Notes: generated from the letters alone by a model not told the origin. Numbered from the stretch's first letter, positions 1-6,485 are shown. The stretch is 13,486 nucleotides of DNA from Desulfobacterales bacterium (GCA_027066725.1 JAMONC010000117.1:1-13486), one strand, 5' to 3'. Program-made: numbers and translations.

Positions 1-24
1 TTTTATTCCCCACAAGTTCCCTCC

Positions 25-53
25 TTGCATTTTATTGCTAAGCCTAACATAAT
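25..53 (+). promoter_or_regulatory. Candidate sigma70-type promoter for the small zinc-ribbon gene
   Basis: TTGCAT (25-30) and CATAAT (48-53) are separated by 17 bases, which is the ideal sigma70 spacing. Transcription would start near 60, about 40 bases before the ATG at 102. The -10 element lies inside the inverted repeat at 42-59. This is a consensus match only. Confidence 0.4.
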
Positions 54-59
54 TTAGGC
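42..59. repeat. Inverted repeat over the -10 element, possible operator
   Basis: GCCTAA (42-47) and TTAGGC (54-59) are perfect inverted 6-base arms around a 6-base centre. The repeat covers the candidate -10 box and ends at the expected start site, which is a typical place for a repressor site. It could also form a weak hairpin. No regulator can be named. Confidence 0.35.
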
Positions 60-101
60 GAAATATAAGTACCATATATTAAAAAATTTTGGAGTCAAAT
101 T

Positions 102-332
102 ATGACTAATAAACTAAATAGTCAAAAAGAGGAAGACATAGAGAAAGAGCCAAAACTTTATTGTAGGGCTTGTGGGGCGGTAGCTGAACTTGTAGGAAGA
201 TGCTGTAATGCAAAGGTGGTCTGTAGTAAATGTGGAGCAGTTTGGCCTGTTGATATTTATGAAGAAGAAATAAAAAAGATAAAAAAATATTACATAAAAG
301 TTGCGTGTGCTTTAGATGATCAAAATGCATGA
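102..332 (+). CDS. Small cysteine-rich zinc-ribbon-like protein, unknown function
   Basis: This is a 76-residue soluble protein that I do not recognise as a named family. It has two CxxC knuckles (C21/C24 and C41/C44), with an extra CC pair between them (C34, C35) and a lone C69. The knuckles are followed by GA-V motifs (CGAV at 24-27 and 44-47), as in a small treble-clef or rubredoxin-like zinc ribbon. A charged N-terminus and a lysine/glutamate-rich helix (about 53-65) flank the ribbon. There is no signal peptide or membrane segment. The ATG is supported by GGAG at 91-94 with 7 bases of spacing. The gene stands alone and is separated from the dsr operon by about 400 non-coding bases. Metal binding is inferred from the cysteines, and iron is as possible as zinc. 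I infer a real gene from the ordered cysteine pairs, the ribosome-binding site and a plausible promoter. Confidence 0.7.
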   Translation: MTNKLNSQKEEDIEKEPKLYCRACGAVAELVGRCCNAKVVCSKCGAVWPVDIYEEEIKKIKKYYIKVACALDDQNA

Positions 333-460
333 TTTTTTAAATTTAATTTATTATGGTGATTTTTGGGTGATTTTTTGCGTTCAGTTAATAATATTAGATT
401 TTAATCGGAAAAATTTTTATAAAAAATTAAAAAATGATTCTAATAAACCACTATAGAAAC

Positions 461-489
461 TTGACATCATGAATTATTTTGTCTATAGA
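461..489 (+). promoter_or_regulatory. Strong candidate sigma70 promoter of the dsr operon
   Basis: A perfect -35 TTGACA (461-466) is followed after exactly 17 bases by TATAGA (484-489), a 5/6 match to the -10 consensus. It points towards the RsbRD-N/dsrMKJOP genes. With a start near 496 the transcript would carry a leader of about 250 bases containing the inverted repeat at 514-609. The octamer CTATAGAA occurs at 451-458 and again at 483-490, overlapping the -10, with a 32-base period. That may be a pair of regulator half-sites on one face of the helix. Confidence 0.6.
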
Positions 490-513
490 ACACCAAGACT
501 GTAAAATAATGAA

Positions 514-609
514 CCCCTATTCAGTTAGATGTGCTATATTAGAATATTTTTAAATTAAATAGATTTTTTATGGGGCCCCTAAAAAAGCACATATAACTGT
601 GATTAGGGG
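514..609 (+). promoter_or_regulatory. Large imperfect inverted repeat, candidate structured leader RNA
   Basis: Three nested blocks pair in order: 514-519 with 604-609 (6 bp, CCCCTA/TAGGGG), 522-527 with 594-599 (6 bp, CAGTTA/TAACTG), and 529-535 with 586-592 (7 bp, ATGTGCT/AGCACAT). They are separated only by a small internal loop and one mismatch, giving 19 paired positions. The 50-base centre (536-585) is AT-rich and holds GGGGCCCC at 572-579. No T-run follows the outer arm, so it is not a simple terminator. It lies downstream of the 461-489 promoter and would be in the operon's 5' leader. It matches no riboswitch class I recognise. Confidence 0.5.
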
Positions 610-610
610 A

Positions 611-640
611 TTGACAAGTAGAAGTGAAAGTAATTAATTA
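611..640 (+). promoter_or_regulatory. Second candidate promoter upstream of the dsr operon
   Basis: A perfect TTGACA (611-616) directly follows the inverted repeat. The best -10 is TAATTA (635-640) with an 18-base spacer, weaker than the -10 of the 461-489 promoter. The start would fall near 647, inside the palindrome at 646-657. It may be an alternative, regulated start site. Confidence 0.3.
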
Positions 641-645
641 GATAG

Positions 646-657
646 CGCCTATAGGCG
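646..657. repeat. Perfect 12-bp palindrome, possible operator
   Basis: CGCCTATAGGCG is a perfect even palindrome, unusually GC-rich for this AT-rich stretch. It sits about where transcription from the second candidate promoter would begin and about 90 bases before the first gene of the operon. Its core CTATAG also occurs at 451-456 and 483-488 around the first promoter. A dimeric regulator site is plausible, but the regulator is unknown. Confidence 0.4.
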
Positions 658-745
658 TTCGTGATGAAAGATATTTTTATAGGATAGGAATCTTTAAGTA
701 GGGCGAATTGAGATTCATTTGGGTGTTGAGGAGGCACCTTACTTT

Positions 746-1372
746 ATGTTTGGAAGAAAAAAAGGTGGTTCAGAGACCAAAGCCAACATATACGAACTGC
801 TAGAATCTAATTATCATACAATAGTAAAGAAATGGATAGATAAGGTATATGATTCCTATCCTGAAGACGGCGCTAAGTTCTTGAGGAATAAAAAAGATCC
901 CTTTGCTAATCCTGTAGGTTTTAGGATTACTCGTGGCATAGAGGGGTTAGTGAAGGAGTTAATTACTGAAGAGCCTTCAGAAGGGGTAGAGGAATTTTTA
1001 GATAGTATTTTAAGGGTAAGGGCTGTTCAGGATTTTGTACCTGGGGATGCTGTAGCTTTTATTTTCGAATTAAAGAAAGTCATAAGAGAAGTACTTGCTA
1101 AGCAGCTTCGAGATAATATTCGGCTAATGGAAGAGCTTTTAGATGTGGAAACTAAAATAGATAGACTAGCTCTTCTTGCATTTGATATATATATGGGTTG
1201 TAGAGAAAAACTCTTCCAGCTTAAAGTGGAAGAGATAAAAAAGAGGCCTTTTTTGCAATTAGAGGGTGTAAGTTGTCCAAGTGCTGCCTTGTCCCTTCGA
1301 CAAATGAAGACTTTAAGAGAGCAGCTTAATTTGGTGGGGTCTCGAAGGGATAGTGAGCAGCAAGGACATTAA
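746..1372 (+). CDS. RsbRD N-terminal-domain-like protein, first gene of the dsr operon
   Basis: This 208-residue soluble protein resembles the N-terminal sensor-like domain of RsbT co-antagonist (RsbRD) proteins. Supporting motifs are a helical start with a conserved Trp (SNYHTIVKKWIDKVYDSYP), then KDPFANPVGF, then a helical bundle ending in a GCREKLFQLK segment. In stress-response RsbR proteins this domain precedes a STAS domain, but no STAS domain follows here. The last 45 residues are charged and unassigned. Small proteins of this kind are, from memory, found just upstream of dsrM in other sulfate reducers, which suggests a sensing or assembly role linked to the complex; that is inference. 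I chose the ATG at 746 because GAGGAGG at 728-734 stands 11 bases before it. A TTG at 719 in the same frame would add nine residues but lacks a good ribosome-binding site. The gap to dsrM is 36 bases, so they are co-transcribed. Confidence 0.75.
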   Translation: MFGRKKGGSETKANIYELLESNYHTIVKKWIDKVYDSYPEDGAKFLRNKKDPFANPVGFRITRGIEGLVKELITEEPSEGVEEFLDSILRVRAVQDFVPGDAVAFIFELKKVIREVLAKQLRDNIRLMEELLDVETKIDRLALLAFDIYMGCREKLFQLKVEEIKKRPFLQLEGVSCPSAALSLRQMKTLREQLNLVGSRRDSEQQGH

Positions 1373-1408
1373 TAATTTTAAACACTATGGAGCGAAGTGA
1401 GGTAGTAA

Positions 1409-2419
1409 ATGTCTAGAGTTATTTTCCCCTTAATAGTGGTCCTGGTGCTTATAGCGATACCTATTTTAGGTGTCAAGGTGGCAGGGCTTCACTTGCTGTT
1501 TGGGGTAGTTATTCCTTATGTGGCGTTTGCCATATTTATTCTTGGTTTTATATGGCGCGTCATATATTGGGCACAATCGCCAGTGCCTTTTAGGATTCCA
1601 ACTACTGCTGGACAGCAAAGGAGTCTGCCTTGGTTTAAGCAGAGCAGATGGGACAATCCATTTACTACAGGTGAAGTGATTGTCCGTATGGCATTAGAAG
1701 TGCTCTGCTTTAGATCACTGTTTCGTAATAAAAGGATAGATTTTCGTCAGTTGCCTGATGGAACGCCTATTTTACGTTATAGTCCTACAAAATGGTTGTG
1801 GGCATTTGCCTTGTTATTTCATTGGTCCTTTTTAATAATTTTGATTCGTCATATTAGACTTGCTACAGTGCCAATTCCTGGACCAATAGAGTTTTTGGAT
1901 CACTTAGATGCTATCTTTGAGATAGGCTTGCCTCAGCTTTATTTAACTGATTTAACGATTTTGGCAGGGTTATTATTCTTGCTGTGTCGTAGATTGTTTA
2001 TACCACAGCTTCGTTACATATCTCTGCCAGCAGATTATTTCCCTCTCTTTTTGATAATATCCATTGTCTGTTCTGGTATGTTGATGAGATATTTCTTGAG
2101 AACAGACATCGTTGGGGTAAAAGAGTTGGTAATGGGGCTTGTAAGTTTCCATCCCCATGCACCAGTAAAAGATATAGGTACAATATTTTTTGTACATATC
2201 TTCCTGGTAAGTTGTCTCTTTGCCTATTTCCCATTTAGTAAGCTTATGCATATGGGCGGTGTGTTCTTAAGTCCAACTAGAAATTTGGCTAACAATAGTA
2301 GGTATAAGAGACATATCAATCCGTGGAACTATCCTGTCAAGACACATCCTTATGAGGAATATGAGGAAGAGTTTAGAGAATTTATGAAACAGGCAGGAAT
2401 ACCAGTGGAGAAGGAATAA
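1409..2419 (+). CDS. dsrM: DsrM, membrane dihaem cytochrome b subunit of DsrMKJOP
   Basis: DsrM is the NarI-like integral membrane subunit that exchanges electrons between the quinone pool and DsrK. The 336-residue product has two N-terminal hydrophobic helices (about 5-26 and 28-53), a cytoplasmic-type insert, and a four-helix core (about 130-150, 178-198, 210-230, 255-280). Four histidines in this core, H138, H148, H263 and H281, reproduce exactly the 10- and 18-residue spacings of the haem b ligands of NarI (H56, H66, H187, H205). Two b haems are therefore expected. The C-terminal LMHMGGVFLSPTRN and NPWNYPVK segments fit DsrM/HmeC. GTGAGG at 1397-1402 supports the ATG. Only four bases separate the stop from dsrK, its partner subunit. 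The family assignment is firm. Confidence 0.95.
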   Translation: MSRVIFPLIVVLVLIAIPILGVKVAGLHLLFGVVIPYVAFAIFILGFIWRVIYWAQSPVPFRIPTTAGQQRSLPWFKQSRWDNPFTTGEVIVRMALEVLCFRSLFRNKRIDFRQLPDGTPILRYSPTKWLWAFALLFHWSFLIILIRHIRLATVPIPGPIEFLDHLDAIFEIGLPQLYLTDLTILAGLLFLLCRRLFIPQLRYISLPADYFPLFLIISIVCSGMLMRYFLRTDIVGVKELVMGLVSFHPHAPVKDIGTIFFVHIFLVSCLFAYFPFSKLMHMGGVFLSPTRNLANNSRYKRHINPWNYPVKTHPYEEYEEEFREFMKQAGIPVEKE

Positions 2420-2423
2420 AAAA

Positions 2424-4061
2424 ATGGCAGCTAAAACTCCTAAGCCACAAGAACTATTACAGATTGACCATAGGCCACCACGTGAGTGGTGGATGGATCG
2501 AAAGGTTGTGTTTAAGCCAGGCACCTGGTGTTATGCAGGAAGGCCTGAAAACGTAAAGGCACTAGATCTTCCTTTCCCAAGGGAGTGGTCTCCTGATGAG
2601 GAAGATTGGAAGCTTCCGGATAATTGGAAGGAGATTGTATTGGAGACTTTTAGGGATCGCTTGCATAAGTTTCGTTCCCTAAAGGTATTTATGGATATAT
2701 GTGTACGTTGTGGTGCCTGTGCTGATAAATGTCATTACTTTATTGGTTCTGGTGATCCTAAGAACATGCCCGTATTAAGGGCTGAGCTTTTACGTTCTAT
2801 TTATAGGGGCGAGTTTACCAAGGCAGGACAGATTCTTGGTAGACTGGCAGGTGGTAGAAAGCTTACATATGATGTAATTAAAGAGTGGTTCTACTACTTC
2901 TTCCAGTGTACTGAGTGTCGTAGATGCTCTGTATTTTGCCCCTATGGAATAGATACTGCTGAAATTACAATGATTGCCAGGGAGTTGTTGCTTGAGATTG
3001 GTATCAATATTAACTGGATTATGGGGCCAGTCGCAAACAGCTTCCGTACTGGTAATCATATGGGCCTATTGCCTCACACATTTAAAGATAATATAGAATT
3101 CTTGTGTGAGGATATCTATGATATTACAGGGATTAAGATAGAGCCAACCTTTAACAGAAAAGGGGCAGAGATACTCTTTATTACTCCTTCTGCAGACGTC
3201 TTTGCAGAGCCAGGTATTTATACTTGTATGGGGTATCTCCTTTTGTTCCACTATCTTGATCTTGATTATACATGGAGTACTTATGCCTCTGAGGGTGGTA
3301 ACTTTGGTCTATTTACCTCTCATGAGATGATGAAAAGGCTAAATGCCAAGATGTATGCAGAGGCTAAAAGACTCGGTGTTAAATGGATTTTAGGTGGTGA
3401 GTGTGGACACATGTGGCGTGTTATCCACCAGTATATGAATACCTTAAATGGTCCTGCAGACTTTTTGGAGGTTCCTGTAAGTCCTATCACAGGAACAAGG
3501 TTTGAACATGCAAAAGCTACTAAGATGATTCATATATTAGAATTTATTTCAGACTTAATTTATCATGATAAATTAAATCTCGACCCAAGTAGAAATGATC
3601 ATCTTGTAGTAACTCATCATGACTCCTGTAACCCTGTAAGGGCAATGGGCTTTATACAAGAGCCAAGGCATGTCATAAAAAGTGTATGTAATAACTTCTA
3701 TGAAATGCCAGAGAATACGATATATGCTGAGACATTCTGTTGTGGTTCTGGTGCAGGTCTTAATACAGATGAGTTCATGGAAATGAGAATGCGTGGAGGA
3801 CTTCCACGTGCTAATGCAGTTGATTATGTACACAAAAAATATGGTGTTAACCGTATGACTGCTATATGTGCAATTGATAGGGCTGTGTTACCAACTTTGA
3901 TGAATTACTGGGTACCGGGTGTCAGTATCAGTGGTGTATGTGAGTTGGTTGGTAACGCCCTTGTAATGCCTGGTGAAAAACCCAGAGATATAGACTTAAG
4001 ACAGGAACCGCTGGTAAGACCAACAGCGGAAATGCCATCGGAGGATGAGTCTGATGTATGA
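2424..4061 (+). CDS. dsrK: DsrK, HdrD-like catalytic iron-sulfur subunit of DsrMKJOP
   Basis: DsrK is the cytoplasmic, heterodisulfide-reductase-like subunit thought to reduce the DsrC trisulfide with electrons from DsrM. The 545-residue protein has two classical [4Fe-4S] motifs: C93-x2-C96-x2-C99-x3-C103, and C162-x2-C165-x2-C168-x3-C172 followed by PYGID. The C-terminal half carries the cysteine-rich CCG region that in HdrB/HdrD-type proteins holds the special catalytic cluster: C327 (GGECGHMW), C402 (HHDSCNP), C439-C440 (FCCGSGAG) and C482 (ICAID). There is no signal peptide or membrane helix, which fits attachment to the cytoplasmic face through DsrM. A purine-rich GAGAAGGA precedes the ATG within the end of dsrM. 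The 3' end overlaps dsrJ. No dsrL intervenes, unlike in sulfur-oxidising bacteria. Confidence 0.96.
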   Translation: MAAKTPKPQELLQIDHRPPREWWMDRKVVFKPGTWCYAGRPENVKALDLPFPREWSPDEEDWKLPDNWKEIVLETFRDRLHKFRSLKVFMDICVRCGACADKCHYFIGSGDPKNMPVLRAELLRSIYRGEFTKAGQILGRLAGGRKLTYDVIKEWFYYFFQCTECRRCSVFCPYGIDTAEITMIARELLLEIGININWIMGPVANSFRTGNHMGLLPHTFKDNIEFLCEDIYDITGIKIEPTFNRKGAEILFITPSADVFAEPGIYTCMGYLLLFHYLDLDYTWSTYASEGGNFGLFTSHEMMKRLNAKMYAEAKRLGVKWILGGECGHMWRVIHQYMNTLNGPADFLEVPVSPITGTRFEHAKATKMIHILEFISDLIYHDKLNLDPSRNDHLVVTHHDSCNPVRAMGFIQEPRHVIKSVCNNFYEMPENTIYAETFCCGSGAGLNTDEFMEMRMRGGLPRANAVDYVHKKYGVNRMTAICAIDRAVLPTLMNYWVPGVSISGVCELVGNALVMPGEKPRDIDLRQEPLVRPTAEMPSEDESDV

Positions 4062-4467
4062 TGCCGATAAAATAATACCCGGATTAATAGTGTTTTTGAT
4101 TATAGTGCTCTTCCCTTATTATTATACAATGGGGAGAATGGTTCCTGCGCCAAAACCAATAAAGCCAACAAAGTATAAAAAGTGCGTAGAACCACTCTCT
4201 TATATGAGAGCTGCTCACATGGATATATTAGATGCATGGCGCGATGAAGTTGTTCGTCATGAAAAAAGGGTTTATGTGAGCAGTACGGGGAAAGAGTGGG
4301 ATATGAGTTTGCAAAATGAATGTTTAAGATGTCACGATAATAAGGCAAAATTCTGTGATAGATGTCATAATTATCTTGGAGTAAAGCCATATTGTTGGGA
4401 TTGTCATTTTGAGCCTAATAAAATTAAAGAACTCCCACATAAGATGATGACGAAGGAGACTATGTGA
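4054..4467 (+). CDS. dsrJ: DsrJ, periplasmic trihaem cytochrome c of DsrMKJOP
   Basis: DsrJ is a membrane-anchored periplasmic c-type cytochrome of the complex. Three CxxCH haem-binding motifs are visible: C90-C93-H94, C101-C104-H105 and C114-C117-H118. An N-terminal hydrophobic segment (about residues 6-24) acts as an anchor or uncleaved signal. C44, in KCVEPLSYMRAAHMD, sits where the DsrJ of purple sulfur bacteria has the cysteine reported to ligate one haem, so unusual His/Cys ligation is likely. I prefer the ATG at 4054 (137 residues) because GGAGG at 4040-4044 is 9 bases upstream. The ATG at 4045 abuts that site directly and is too close. The gene overlaps the dsrK stop by 8 bases and shares one base with dsrO, indicating translational coupling. 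Confidence 0.93.
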   Translation: MYDADKIIPGLIVFLIIVLFPYYYTMGRMVPAPKPIKPTKYKKCVEPLSYMRAAHMDILDAWRDEVVRHEKRVYVSSTGKEWDMSLQNECLRCHDNKAKFCDRCHNYLGVKPYCWDCHFEPNKIKELPHKMMTKETM

Positions 4468-5252
4468 TGGGCGTCAGTAGAAGAGAATTTCTTAAATTAG
4501 CTGGGTTAACTGCCGCCCTTGGTCTTGGTACGGGTACAGCTTTTGAGCTGTTGGCCCCAGGCCAAGTTGAGGCAGGGGAGTATTTAAGGTCTGAAAATGC
4601 ATTAAGAGGTAAACGTTGGGCAATGGCGTTTGATGTTAAAAAGTGCCTTGCCAACGGAGAGGATTGTCGCATTTGTATAGATGCCTGTATTAATGAGCAT
4701 AATATCCCTCAATATGACAATCCTCTTCATGAAATTAAATGGATTTGGAAAGACCTATATAAATATGCATTTGAAGATACAGAAAATCCTTATGTAAGTG
4801 ATGATTATAAAGATAAGCCTTTTATCCTTTTATGTAATCATTGCGATGAACCTCCTTGTGTAAGGGTATGTCCTACTCAGGCCACATTTAGAAGGCCAGA
4901 TGGGATAGTTATGCAGGACATGCATAGATGTATTGGCTGTCGTTTTTGTATGGCTGCATGTCCATACGGTTCCAGAAACTTTAACTGGCTGGATCCAAGA
5001 CCTCATATTGTTCATTACAATCCAAAGTATCCTACAAGACGAAGAGGTGTTGTAGAAAAATGTATTTTTTGTAATGAACGAATAGATGTTGGTAAAAAGC
5101 CAGTTTGTGTAGATGCCTGTCCTGTCGGGGCAATAATTTTTGGTGATTTACATGATCCTAACTCAGAGTTAAGGCAGGTCCTTAGAAAACGCTTTAGTAT
5201 AAGGCGTAAATTAGAGCTTGGAACCAAACCATCAATGTTTTATTTGATATAG
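4467..5252 (+). CDS. dsrO: DsrO, Tat-exported four-cluster ferredoxin subunit of DsrMKJOP
   Basis: DsrO is the periplasmic iron-sulfur electron-transfer subunit that pairs with the membrane protein DsrP. The 261-residue precursor begins with a twin-arginine signal (S4-R5-R6-E7-F8-L9-K10, hydrophobic core to about 30, likely cleavage after VEA at 34-36). Sixteen cysteines form four [4Fe-4S] sites of the NrfC/PsrB type: C60/C67/C70/C74, C123/C126/C131/C135, C155/C158/C161/C165 and C199/C202/C214/C218. By analogy with that fold, individual clusters probably mix cysteines from different groups. AAGGAG at 4453-4458 is 8 bases before this ATG, favouring it over the GTG at 4464. The start shares one base with the dsrJ stop (TGATG). 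Confidence 0.95.
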   Translation: MGVSRREFLKLAGLTAALGLGTGTAFELLAPGQVEAGEYLRSENALRGKRWAMAFDVKKCLANGEDCRICIDACINEHNIPQYDNPLHEIKWIWKDLYKYAFEDTENPYVSDDYKDKPFILLCNHCDEPPCVRVCPTQATFRRPDGIVMQDMHRCIGCRFCMAACPYGSRNFNWLDPRPHIVHYNPKYPTRRRGVVEKCIFCNERIDVGKKPVCVDACPVGAIIFGDLHDPNSELRQVLRKRFSIRRKLELGTKPSMFYLI

Positions 5253-5264
5253 CGAGAGGGCGTT

Positions 5265-6428
5265 ATGTTAGAGAAGATTTTACAAGGGGATAGAAGATAT
5301 TGGATGTGGGTGGCATTCCTGCTCGCAGTAATAGGAGTAGGTTTTGCCTGCTATGTCTATCAGTGTTTTACCGGTTTAGGTATTACCGGTATGAATAGAG
5401 ATGTTTCGTGGGGTTTATATATTGCCCAATTCACTCTTTTAGTAGGAATTGCCGCTTCAGGTTTAATGGTTGTTATCCCCAAACTTTTACACCATTATAA
5501 GAAATTTATAGATTTGGTAATGTTTGGGGAGTTTATGGCAATTTCTGCTGTTATAATGTGTTTATTATTTGTTATTGTGGACGTTGGACAACCAATGAGA
5601 TTGTTTAATATGGTCTTACATCCAACTCCACATTCAATGCTATTCTATGATATGATTGTTCTTAATGGTTATTTGTTGATTAATATCATAGTTGGCTATA
5701 ATACTATGTTAGCAGATTGGAAAGGTGTTCCACCTCCAAGGTGGATTATTCCTGTTGCATATTTAGGTGTGCCTTGGGCAGTTGCAATCCATACAGTTAC
5801 AGCATTTTTATACTGTGGTCTTCCAGGAAGACATTTATGGTTATCTGCTCTCATGGCACCAAGATTTTTAGCAGGAGCATTTTGTTCTGGTCCTGCATTG
5901 TTACTTCTTATCTTATTTATAGTTGAGAGAGTTACAGGTTATCGTCCAGCAGATGAAGATGCATATCAAACATTGGCAAAAATTATACTTTATGCTGCTG
6001 TAATTAATATGTTCTTTACCTTCTGCGAATTCTTTACAGCGTTTTATTCAAATATCCCCGCAGAGAAACATGGATTACTTTATATGTTCTTTGGCTTAGA
6101 AGGTTACCATAGGTTAGTACCATTTATGAGGACTTCTATATTAGCTGGATTTTTGGGTATATTTATACTTCTTGTACCACCATTTAGAAGAAACAGAGTT
6201 CTTCTTGGAATAGCATGTTTTGCTATCTTTTTATGGATGTGGCTAGAAAAAGGATTTGGATTAGTTATAGGTGGTTTTGTCCCTGACCCATTTGGAAAGA
6301 TTACTCAGTATTCTCCTACACTTCCAGAATGTGGTATTGCAATAGGTATTTGGGCAATAGGTGCTTTGATACTTACTTTCTTATTTAAGATGGCTATTTA
6401 TGCTAAGAGAGATGGGCAGAGAATGTGA
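5265..6428 (+). CDS. dsrP: DsrP, NrfD-type integral membrane subunit of DsrMKJOP
   Basis: DsrP is a NrfD/PsrC-family membrane protein that is expected to interact with menaquinone and pass electrons to or from DsrO. The 387-residue product is almost wholly hydrophobic with roughly ten transmembrane helices and no signal peptide. Family landmarks include NRDVSWGLYIAQFT near residues 45-58, DVGQPMRLFNM, HPTPHSMLFYDM, and the WAVAIHTVTAFL helix followed by LPGRHLWLSALMAPRF. It carries no haem or cluster motif, as is usual for the family. GAGAGGG at 5254-5260 precedes the ATG, 12 bases after dsrO. It is the last gene of the transcription unit: two terminators follow within 90 bases. Confidence 0.95.
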   Translation: MLEKILQGDRRYWMWVAFLLAVIGVGFACYVYQCFTGLGITGMNRDVSWGLYIAQFTLLVGIAASGLMVVIPKLLHHYKKFIDLVMFGEFMAISAVIMCLLFVIVDVGQPMRLFNMVLHPTPHSMLFYDMIVLNGYLLINIIVGYNTMLADWKGVPPPRWIIPVAYLGVPWAVAIHTVTAFLYCGLPGRHLWLSALMAPRFLAGAFCSGPALLLLILFIVERVTGYRPADEDAYQTLAKIILYAAVINMFFTFCEFFTAFYSNIPAEKHGLLYMFFGLEGYHRLVPFMRTSILAGFLGIFILLVPPFRRNRVLLGIACFAIFLWMWLEKGFGLVIGGFVPDPFGKITQYSPTLPECGIAIGIWAIGALILTFLFKMAIYAKRDGQRM

Positions 6429-6448
6429 TAGATAAAAATTGTACATAT

Positions 6449-6480
6449 AAGGGGGCTTGACCATGCCCCCTTTATTTTTT
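6449..6480 (+). terminator. Intrinsic terminator after dsrP
   Basis: GGGGGC (6451-6456) pairs with GCCCCC (6465-6470) across an 8-base loop. Flanking AA/TT extend the stem to 8 bp. The run TTTATTTTTT (6471-6480) follows. This is a strong rho-independent terminator 20 bases after the dsrP stop. Confidence 0.85.
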
Positions 6481-6485
6481 AAAAC
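6457..6485 (+). promoter_or_regulatory. Candidate promoter for dsrN hidden between the two terminators
   Basis: TTGACC (6457-6462, 5/6 match to -35) lies in the loop of the first terminator hairpin. After a 17-base spacer comes TAAAAC (6480-6485, 4/6 match to -10). A start near 6492 would remove most of the left arm of the second hairpin, so transcripts from this promoter would escape termination. This is consensus matching only. Confidence 0.3.

Larger units (their letters stand above)
333..745 (+). other. AT-rich non-coding leader before the dsr operon
   Basis: No convincing gene is present on either strand in this stretch. The first part (333-460) is very AT-rich and has a short tandem repeat: GGTGATTTTT occurs at 355-364 and 366-375, with a further TGATTTTTT at 330-338. 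After that come a strong candidate promoter (461-489), a long imperfect inverted repeat (514-609), a second candidate promoter (611-640) and a palindrome (646-657), each listed separately. A weak 6-base inverted repeat (GAATCT 688-693, AGATTC 711-716) lies just before the ribosome-binding site. Confidence 0.7.

Noticed and set aside
355..376. Short tandem repeat GGTGATTTTT x2 as part of a repeat array
   Set aside because: Only two adjacent copies plus one partial copy in AT-rich DNA; no CRISPR-like spacing and no further units.
529..558. Nine-codon leader peptide ATG TGC ... TAA in the dsr leader
   Set aside because: No ribosome-binding site, no run of a regulatory amino acid, and it lies inside the inverted-repeat arm.
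564..586. TTTTTTATGGGGCCCCTAAAAAA-like block as a terminator
   Set aside because: GGGGCCCC has no loop bases between its arms and two mismatches follow on each side, so it cannot form a stable hairpin ending in a U-run.
719..745. TTG start at 719 for the RsbRD-N-like gene
   Set aside because: The GAGGAGG at 728-734 would lie inside the coding sequence, while it is well placed for the ATG at 746.
1973..2524. Minus-strand open frames across dsrM and the start of dsrK
   Set aside because: Shadows of well-supported dsr genes, with overlapping frames, no ribosome-binding sites and no recognisable motifs.
5717..5926. Plus-strand 69-codon frame inside dsrP
   Set aside because: Out of frame within a clear NrfD-type gene, and its apparent Ser/Cys/Tyr-rich product is typical of a frame shadow.
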